Position numbers and translations under genes: made by a program. This document shows positions 1-4,961 of a DNA stretch of 6,020 nucleotides, piece by piece. Numbering within the stretch: the first letter of the stretch is position 1; each line of letters begins with the position of its first letter. The DNA comes from Syntrophobacterales bacterium (GTDB taxonomy: Bacteria; Desulfobacterota; Syntrophobacteria; BM002). Location of the stretch: NCBI GenBank assembly GCA_030601545.1, contig JAUVTM010000136.1, forward strand, positions 1 through 6,020. Reading direction: 5' to 3'. The notes below the pieces were generated by a model. That model saw only the letters and a list, made by a program, of their open reading frames with translations, searched no databases and was not told the DNA's origin.

Positions 1-135
1 CTCCCAGAAAGATACGAATCAAGACTAACAACGAACGGCCCACCAACTGAAAAAGGTATAAGACGATACTGGCCGCAACTCAGCGACCCGCACCAATCAG
101 TCTTTCTCGAGGTTATAATCTAACAGCGCGGGGAG

Positions 136-552
136 CTAGAAGGGAATATCGTCATCCGGCTCAGGCATGTCAGGCACTTCCATATCAACCGGTGGTAGCT
201 CCGGTTCGCTGGGAGCCCCCCGGGGACTGCCGAGCATTTGCATAGTGGTGGCAACGATCTCGGTGGTCCATCGCTTGTTGCCGTCGCGGTCTTCCCATGA
301 GCGGGTTTGCAGTCGTCCTTCGATGAAGATCTGCCTGCCCTTGGTCAAATACTCACCACAAATTTCCGCCAGCCTTCCCCAGGCAATCAGCCGATGCCAT
401 TCGGTACGCTCTCCCTTTTCCCCACTTTTGTTGGTCCAAACCTCGTGGGTGGCCAGCCTCATGGTAGCCTTGGCGGTGCCGCTGGGGGTGTAACTCAATT
501 CCGGATCTGCTCCCAAATTGCCGATCAGAAGTACGCGATTCAGTGATGCCAT
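136..552 (-). CDS. ssb: Single-stranded DNA-binding protein
   Basis: This 138-residue protein binds single-stranded DNA during replication, recombination and repair, normally as a homotetramer, and recruits partner enzymes through its C-terminal tip. Residues 1 to about 108 form the OB fold, opening with MASLNRVLLIGNLGADPE. The DNA-stacking tryptophans are recognisable in EWHR (W52) and RSW (W86), and the family signature YLTKGRQIFIEGRL covers residues 68-81. Residues 109-132 are a short Pro/acidic linker, followed by the classic acidic tip DDDIPF. The tail is short compared with the E. coli protein (about 178 residues) but the length is common elsewhere. The ATG start is supported by a near-perfect GGGAGGT ribosome-binding site about 5 bases upstream. 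The gene stands alone here, divergent from the YihY-family gene. Identification is secure. Confidence 0.97.
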   Translation of the reverse strand: MASLNRVLLIGNLGADPELSYTPSGTAKATMRLATHEVWTNKSGEKGERTEWHRLIAWGRLAEICGEYLTKGRQIFIEGRLQTRSWEDRDGNKRWTTEIVATTMQMLGSPRGAPSEPELPPVDMEVPDMPEPDDDIPF

Positions 553-577
553 ACTTACCTCCCTTCAAGCTGCCACG

Positions 578-605
578 ATTCTACCACAGAGAGCTAGAAG
601 AACAA
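578..605 (-). promoter_or_regulatory. Putative sigma70-type promoter of ssb
   Basis: On the minus strand, TAGAAT (578-583) is a good -10 hexamer. It is preceded after a 16-base spacer by TTGTTC (600-605), a weak -35 box matching TTGACA at three positions. Transcription would begin near 570, giving a leader of roughly 18 bases that contains the GGGAGGT ribosome-binding site of ssb. This is read from consensus only; the -35 is poor. Confidence 0.45.
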
Positions 606-681
606 GCAGGAATTGGCCAGGAGTTTCCCCAAAAATGTTATGAGCGACACGGGCCAAAGGGGGAGGCTACTCCACCACGAG

Positions 682-723
682 CAATTGAACCCCTCTAAAG
701 CAGACTTTTTATCGGGGTAATTG
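682..723. repeat. Imperfect inverted repeat
   Basis: CAATT-GA-ACCCC (682-693) is matched by GGGGTAATTG (714-723), a ten-pair stem interrupted by a two-base bulge, with a 20-base loop. It lies between the ssb promoter and the REP-like element. No T-run follows directly on either side, so it does not look like a standard intrinsic terminator. It may be a chance structure or part of the neighbouring repeat element. Confidence 0.3.
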
Positions 724-734
724 ATTTTGCTCTA

Positions 735-825
735 GGTGGATTCGCTTCGCTTAATCCACCCTACAAGCTGCATGCATGGACAGCCCATAATGTAGGGTGG
801 ATTAAGGCCTTTGGCCGAATCCACC
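735..825. repeat. REP/BIME-like palindromic element
   Basis: Two hairpin-forming units lie in inverted orientation. Unit one (735-764) is GGTGGATT, a ten-base loop containing CGCTTCGC, then AATCCACC followed by CTAC. Unit two (792-825) is GTAG, then GGTGGATT, a loop containing GGCCTTTGGCC, and AATCCACC. Each unit folds on itself, and the two together also form a larger inverted repeat (TTAATCCACCCTAC at 751-764 against GTAGGGTGGATTAA at 792-805). About 27 bases separate them. This is the arrangement of bacterial interspersed mosaic elements made of paired REP sequences. From memory, very similar GTAGGGTGGATTAAGCG... sequences recur in many proteobacterial and other genomes; I could not verify this here. 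It lies upstream of the YihY-family gene and may affect its transcript. Confidence 0.75.
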
Positions 826-907
826 AAAAGCTCTACAAGATTGGCAGAATTCTTGCTTGTATAAAGACAGACATTCAAAGAAAGACACAGAGGAGCGAGG
901 AAGTACG

Positions 908-2302
908 ATGTCCAATCGTATCCGAAGATTTCTCGGCACCGACATATGGTTGGTTGAGGTTGATCAACTGCCACGCCTCAAAGGCGTACTCTATAAGCAA
1001 TTGCAACTTGCGATCTACGTTTGGAGGGAGTTCTGGCGGGACAACAGTTTGCTGCGAGCTTCCGGCCTCACCTATACCACACTCCTAACCCTGGTGCCTC
1101 TTCTGGCTCTTATGTTCGCATTGTTGAAAGGACTGGGAGTGCAGCGGGCCCTGGAACCCTTCATCCTAGAGAGACTTACAGGCGGCTCCCACCCGGTCAC
1201 CGAATACATTATGGAATACGTCTCCCGTATCCATGTGGGTTCCCTGGGTACTCTGGGAATAACCTTTCTTTTCATTACTATGGTTTTAGTACTTACCAAT
1301 ATTGAAATGGCCTTCAACCAGATCTGGGAAGTGGATCGCGGCAGACCCTGGCTGAGAAAATGTAGCGATTATCTGGGTCTGGTGGTGATTTTGCCGGTAG
1401 CCATGTTTGTGGCCGTGAGTCTGACAACCTTTGTAAAGAGCCATCTCGTAACCCAGGAGCTTTTATCCATAGACTTCCTGGGCTGGCTTTATGTGTATGT
1501 GCTGAAACTGGCCCCGTTTTTCGTAATGTGGTTGGCCTTCTCCTTTGTCTATCTTTTCATGCCCAACACGAGGGTGAACCCGATCTCCGCCTCCGCCGGC
1601 GGAATCATAGGTGGAACCCTCTGGCAGGTCTCCCAGTGGGCCTATATTCACTATCAGTTTGGCTTTCGAACGTATGGTGCTATTTACGGCGCTCTTTCAC
1701 AGCTTCCCGTGCTGCTCATATGGGTCTTCGTCAGCTGGGTCATCCTACTACTGGGCGCAGAGATCGCTTTCGCCCACCAGAATCTGGCGAAGTTCCGTTT
1801 GAAGCAGCGATGGCGGGCTCGACCCACCGGAAATAAGAGCTATTGGGGGCTGCAGTTACTACTTTTGGTTGGCAAACGTTTCGAGGCGGGCAAACCGCCG
1901 CCAACAATAATGGAACTGGCAGAAAGAATGCAAGTACCGGCGGAGGAGACGAGGGCGATCACGGAACGTCTTCAGAATCTGGGAGCCCTCAAGGCGAGCG
2001 GGGAGAATGGGCAGGAAGTCCTGCCGGCAAGAGACATGAAGCACCTCATAGTTTTTGATCTAGTGGAAGGACTCGAAGAGAGGGAGTCTGTCGAGGGCGC
2101 CACAGCCCCAGACGGCTACGGAAAGATTATAAAGGAAGTTCTCAGCCTCGTCCGTGAGCAGGGAAGAGAGGGAGTTGAAGGTCTTAGTGTGGCCGATTTG
2201 CTAGCCAGAGCCAAAGAGGAATTCGCCGGCAGCGAAGATGAGACTGATGAGGTTAGCGTAGAACCTGACGAAATCACAGACGCGGCGGACGATACTAGGT
2301 GA
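908..2302 (+). CDS. yihY: YihY/BrkB-family inner membrane protein (UPF0761)
   Basis: A 464-residue integral membrane protein of the YihY/virulence factor BrkB family. The family was once called ribonuclease BN, but that activity belongs to an unrelated protein, and the true function is not settled. Hydrophobic segments lie at about residues 57-75, 112-132, 156-176, 198-218, 225-245 and 263-290, six in all as usual for the family. Conserved family features include the RASGLTYTTLLTLVPLLAL stretch (50-68), NIEMAFNQIWEV (131-142) and the YGAIYGALSQLPVLLIWVFVSW region (256-277). After the membrane core, residues 310-390 resemble a winged-helix domain (TIMELAERMQVPAEETRAIT, then a LQNLGAL turn), followed by a tail rich in Asp/Glu. 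The ATG at 908 is preceded by GAGGAGCGAGG at a workable distance; an in-frame TTG at 857 is possible but lacks such a site. It converges on the NagZ-like gene with 24 bases between stops and no visible terminator between them. Confidence 0.92.
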   Translation: MSNRIRRFLGTDIWLVEVDQLPRLKGVLYKQLQLAIYVWREFWRDNSLLRASGLTYTTLLTLVPLLALMFALLKGLGVQRALEPFILERLTGGSHPVTEYIMEYVSRIHVGSLGTLGITFLFITMVLVLTNIEMAFNQIWEVDRGRPWLRKCSDYLGLVVILPVAMFVAVSLTTFVKSHLVTQELLSIDFLGWLYVYVLKLAPFFVMWLAFSFVYLFMPNTRVNPISASAGGIIGGTLWQVSQWAYIHYQFGFRTYGAIYGALSQLPVLLIWVFVSWVILLLGAEIAFAHQNLAKFRLKQRWRARPTGNKSYWGLQLLLLVGKRFEAGKPPPTIMELAERMQVPAEETRAITERLQNLGALKASGENGQEVLPARDMKHLIVFDLVEGLEERESVEGATAPDGYGKIIKEVLSLVREQGREGVEGLSVADLLARAKEEFAGSEDETDEVSVEPDEITDAADDTR

Positions 2303-2326
2303 AGCCAGTGAAGAACCTGATGTAAA

Positions 2327-3367
2327 TCAGTTAGAGAAGTGAGTGGCCACAGCGGCCGCGTCAGCCAGATTGAGGGGGTCTAAATACGTTCTTCTGAGCC
2401 TTGTCACCCTGGTGAGAGAAAGAGCCAGACCTTGCGGGTTGAGCATCCCACGATTCAAACCATCCAAAACGACTTCCGCTGTCAGATGCATTTTTTCCAA
2501 ATCGTTACAAACCAACAGCAGATCAGCACCAGCCTGTAAAGCCGCGATTGGAGCATCCGCCTGAGAATATCGCTCAACAACCGCCCCCATTTCCAGGTCA
2601 TCGGTGATGAGCACACCATCAAAGCCCAGTTGAGCCCGCAGTAGGTTGCGGAGAATGGTAGGAGAAAAAGTGCCAGGGTTCTCCGGATCAAGCGCCGGGT
2701 AGAGGGTGTGAGAGGTCATCACACAGGCCACATCTGCCTGGATGGCAGCTCTGAAAGGGGGTAGATCAGTGCGTTCAAGTTCTTCTCCGTCAGCTGATAC
2801 CACTGGGAGGTCGTGGTGTGGATCATTGTGGGCGCGCCCCAGTCCAGGAAAATGTTTGGCAGTGGCCATTATATTTTCATCCTGAGTTGCGCTGATGGCT
2901 GCAATACCGCATTGAGTCACCAGGGAAGGGTCATCTCCGAAGGACCGCCGCTCCATTACCCCAGCTGAACCTGAGGTGTTGACATCCAGAACCGGTGCCA
3001 AATTCAGATTCAAACCCACCTGGAACATTTCACGGGCGGTGAGCCGTGAGTAGTGGCGCACCGACTCACAGCCACCCCTGCCCAGGCTGACAGCATCCGG
3101 AATTTGAGTGAAGGGTGGGCCCATTCTGGCTACAGAGCCCCCTTCTTGATCCACAGCCAGCAAAAGGGGACGTCCAAGTTCCTGCAAGGCAAGCGTCTGA
3201 ATATCATGGGTTAGCTGAGCCAGCTGCTCAGGTCCACTGATATTTCTGCTAAAAAATATGAGACCTGCTGGTTGTAAATCGCGGATGTGAGCGGCCAATG
3301 AAGCATCCATTTCTTGTCCCATAAAACCAACCATTAACAGTTCACCGAGTCGTTTACTAATATCCAT
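2327..3367 (-). CDS. nagZ: Family 3 glycoside hydrolase, beta-N-acetylhexosaminidase (NagZ-type)
   Basis: This 346-residue enzyme is predicted to remove non-reducing GlcNAc from peptidoglycan turnover fragments (GlcNAc-anhydroMurNAc peptides) in the cytoplasm. It is a single TIM-barrel GH3 domain with the typical NagZ length. Visible motifs are AVDQEGGSVARM (71-82), KHFPGLGRAHNDPHHDLP (171-188) with the Asp182/His184 pair expected to act as general acid/base, and ITDDLEMGAV (254-263) with Asp256 expected as nucleophile. There is no signal peptide, fitting a cytoplasmic enzyme. I prefer the ATG at 3367, preceded by ACGAGG at about 10 bases. An upstream in-frame TTG at 3436 would add 23 residues with no family resemblance. 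It is divergent from the MurU-like and AmgK-like genes, which supports a role in cell-wall recycling. A broader beta-glucosidase role is less likely given the NagZ-specific motif spacing. Confidence 0.9.
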   Translation of the reverse strand: MDISKRLGELLMVGFMGQEMDASLAAHIRDLQPAGLIFFSRNISGPEQLAQLTHDIQTLALQELGRPLLLAVDQEGGSVARMGPPFTQIPDAVSLGRGGCESVRHYSRLTAREMFQVGLNLNLAPVLDVNTSGSAGVMERRSFGDDPSLVTQCGIAAISATQDENIMATAKHFPGLGRAHNDPHHDLPVVSADGEELERTDLPPFRAAIQADVACVMTSHTLYPALDPENPGTFSPTILRNLLRAQLGFDGVLITDDLEMGAVVERYSQADAPIAALQAGADLLLVCNDLEKMHLTAEVVLDGLNRGMLNPQGLALSLTRVTRLRRTYLDPLNLADAAAVATHFSN

Positions 3368-3814
3368 GTCAGAAAAACCTCGTTCCTGCTGACTTCCAAG
3401 GTATGTCGTAAGATCTGTGGCTTCATAGAGAAGCAAATTTCAAGGGCTATTGGAGCACCGTATCATTTATGATTTAAGATTGCTGATTGCAGATTGAGCT
3501 GAAGGCATTCCTGGCCACCAGGTTGTGAACCCTTAAATCTCAAATCTACACTCTCAAATCTAAAATCTCTGGACTCCACCACTCCAGCGAGATGCCATGT
3601 CCACCTGGCTTCGATATATTGCAATGTGGGGTTAGCATACTTAATGCCGTGCCCATTTGCTCCCGCGGACAACATCTGCTATATGACGCAGAGAATCATT
3701 ATATATAAGCCGCAGTTTGTCCAGTGATTAGGTCGAGACATCCACTTCTGCACGGGCATGATAGTGACCGCTGAGAGTTCGTTGCAGGAGAATTTGGACA
3801 CTTTTCGGTGAGAG
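3368..3814. other. Divergent intergenic region, no credible gene
   Basis: This 447-base gap separates the divergently transcribed NagZ-like and MurU-like genes and must hold the promoters of both. It contains two oppositely oriented AT-rich repeat tracts (3471-3568) around a small hairpin. Between about 3572 and 3814 I see no RNA gene or conserved element. A weak promoter-like pair for the plus strand is ATGACG (3683-3688) and TATAAG (3704-3709), 15 bases apart, in an AT-rich patch. It would leave a leader of roughly 100 bases. A minus-strand open frame of 70 codons at 3463-3675 is discounted because its C-terminal part is the repeat itself. Confidence 0.6.
3471..3568. repeat. Inverted pair of AT-rich degenerate repeat tracts
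   Basis: Tract A (3471-3498) reads as GATTTAAGATTGCTGATTGC followed by AGATTGAG, a run of GATT-based units. Tract B (3532-3568) is the same kind of sequence on the other strand, with CTCAAATCTA repeated at 3539-3548 and 3553-3562. The outermost GATTTAAG of A (3471-3478) is exactly mirrored by CTTAAATC of B (3532-3539). Between them CCTGG-CCA-CCAGG (3510-3522) can form a small hairpin. The same repeat family occurs after the MurU-like gene: GATTGCAGATTG is shared exactly between 3485-3496 and 4792-4803, and AATCTAAAATCT (3557-3568) is the reverse complement of 4784-4795. Confidence 0.7.
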
Positions 3815-4792
3815 ATGAAATCTTTTAAGGCGATGGTTTTAGCTGCTGGTTTGTCAACGAGACTCCGGCCCTTGACGCTGAGCAGGCCAAAGGTTTTGGT
3901 TCCAGTGCAGAATCGGCCGCTGTTGGATTGGCTGGTTGCATATCTTTGGTCCGGTGGGGCAGAGGAGGTGATAGTAAATACCTATCATCTCAGTGAAAAG
4001 CTGATAGATTATGTTGAGAGGTCGGACTTCCCCATTCCCGTACATTTGCGGGTAGAAAAGACATTGTTGGGTACAGGTGGCGGCATCCGCAATGTCGCGG
4101 ATTTTTGGGACGAGCGTCCTTTGGTGGTCATCAATGGGGACATTTTCAGCGCAATTGATCTCCAGGGGGTTCTGCGCAGTCATGAGAACTCTGGTGCAAC
4201 CGTAACATTGGTTCTGAAAGATGAGCCGCTGTTTAACGGGGTAAAGGTGGCCAGTGACGGCCGTGTCCTGGGTTTCAGCGGTGGCTCTGAACAGCACCTG
4301 GCCTTCACCGGAATTCAGGTGCTGGAGCGCAGGGTGCTCGCTGGGATTCCAGCTGACACCCCCTCGTCCATTATTGATTGTTACCTCCAGCTGATTGCCA
4401 GTGGAGAAAAGGTAATGGCTCACGTGGTCCAGGATGAGTTCTGGCGAGAGCTGGGGAGCCTGAATGGGTATCTCCAGATTCATGAGGAGCTTTTCCGAAT
4501 GGCAAGAGCTCCGGTGCCAGGAATTCAGGTTGACGGCAAAGCAGTAGTGCATGAATCTGCTCGCCTTGGCTCTGGAGTTCATTTCGATGGCATGGTCTGC
4601 ATCGGAGCAGAATGTGATTTGGAGCATGGAGTTGGGATTCAGAGGAGCGTTATCTGGGAACAGGTTACCATTGGAAGTGGTTGCTCGATCCGAGACAGTA
4701 TCATTGGTGATGGAGTGGTAGTCACCGAGTCCCTGGAGGGAGTAGTGGCCGGGGCAGAGGGGAGAGGGCAGATTTTAAATTTTAGATTTTAG
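3815..4792 (+). CDS. murU: Sugar-1-phosphate nucleotidyltransferase, MurU-like, with left-handed beta-helix tail
   Basis: This 325-residue enzyme is predicted to transfer a nucleotide from an NTP to a sugar-1-phosphate; next to an AmgK-like kinase the likeliest product is UDP-MurNAc. The N-terminal Rossmann-like domain (1 to about 230) has the signature LAAGLSTRLRPLTLSRPK (9-26, with Arg16 and Lys26), GTGGGI (86-91), NGD (107-109, Asp109 as metal ligand), FTGIQVL (164-170) and FWRELGSLNGYL (209-220). Residues 237-305 form short hexapeptide-type repeats (VVHESARLGSGV, VCIGAECDLEHGV, VTIGSGCSIRDSIIGDGV), a left-handed beta-helix. Pseudomonas MurU is about 223 residues and lacks this domain, so mannose-1-phosphate guanylyltransferase or a thymidylyltransferase remain alternatives. 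The ATG at 3815 is the first possible start after an in-frame TGA at 3809; the GGTGAGAG just upstream is a weak, tightly spaced ribosome-binding site. The last codons and the TAG lie inside an AT-rich repeat. Confidence 0.9.
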   Translation: MKSFKAMVLAAGLSTRLRPLTLSRPKVLVPVQNRPLLDWLVAYLWSGGAEEVIVNTYHLSEKLIDYVERSDFPIPVHLRVEKTLLGTGGGIRNVADFWDERPLVVINGDIFSAIDLQGVLRSHENSGATVTLVLKDEPLFNGVKVASDGRVLGFSGGSEQHLAFTGIQVLERRVLAGIPADTPSSIIDCYLQLIASGEKVMAHVVQDEFWRELGSLNGYLQIHEELFRMARAPVPGIQVDGKAVVHESARLGSGVHFDGMVCIGAECDLEHGVGIQRSVIWEQVTIGSGCSIRDSIIGDGVVVTESLEGVVAGAEGRGQILNFRF

Positions 4793-4910
4793 ATTGCAGA
4801 TTGTAGATTGAGGATTGAGGATTGTAGATTGGGGATTTGGGAGATTCGATGCTAGATACTAGATGCTCAATAACGATTTACCGTTTACCGTTTACCATTT
4901 ACGATTTGAC
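4771..4910 (+). repeat. Composite AT-rich repeat tract with at least three motif families
   Basis: Three neighbouring blocks of short degenerate repeats fill most of the gap between the MurU-like and AmgK-like genes. Block one (4771-4846) is built from GATTTTAGATT, GATTGCAGATTG, TAGATTGAGG and GGATTGAGG variants. Block two (4848-4867) is GATGCTAGATACTAGATGCT, a near-repeat of GATGCTAGATACTA. Block three (4874-4907) consists of heptamers of the form CRTTTAC (GATTTAC, CGTTTAC twice, CATTTAC) ending in GATTT. Block one overlaps the end of the upstream gene. The blocks look like slippage-prone intergenic repeats rather than a CRISPR array, since there are no uniform spacers. Confidence 0.75.
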
Positions 4911-4944
4911 GAGTTAACTAATTTCCTAATCGACAAATGACCAA

Positions 4945-4961
4945 GGGGGTTTCTTGTTTTG
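4945..4961 (+). promoter_or_regulatory. Ribosome-binding site and TTG start of the kinase gene
   Basis: GGGGG preceded by AA (AAGGGGG, ending at 4949) lies 9 bases before TTG at 4959-4961. The reading frame has a stop (TGA, 4938-4940) 18 bases before this TTG, and no ATG or GTG lies in frame between them. The TTG is therefore the most upstream possible start and has a well-placed Shine-Dalgarno sequence. This decides the start of the AmgK-like gene. Confidence 0.6.

Noticed and set aside
1..123. Plus-strand frame open from the window edge to a TAA at 121-123
   Set aside because: Forty codons without a stop is not unusual by chance, and the translation shows no recognisable motif; it could be the 3' end of a gene but cannot be supported.
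167..493. Plus-strand open frames antisense to ssb
   Set aside because: They are fully covered by the confidently identified ssb on the other strand and encode no known motif.
2303..2326. Possible bidirectional terminator between the convergent YihY-family and NagZ-like genes
   Set aside because: The 24-base gap has no inverted repeat with an adjacent T-run.
3463..3675. Minus-strand open frame of 70 codons in the divergent intergenic region
   Set aside because: Its second half is translated from the AT-rich repeats, it has no convincing ribosome-binding site and no family resemblance.
3711..3780. tRNA-like stretch with GGTCGAGACATCC resembling a T-arm
   Set aside because: The GTTCGA core is absent and no acceptor, D or anticodon stems can be paired around it.
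3854..4627. Long minus-strand open frame of 257 codons opposite the MurU-like gene
   Set aside because: It lies fully inside a gene with unambiguous nucleotidyltransferase motifs, has no recognisable domain of its own, and its composition (many Cys, His, Gln) fits an antisense shadow.
4771..4910. Possible CRISPR array
   Set aside because: Units are 7 to 14 bases, degenerate and contiguous, without uniform unique spacers or cas genes.
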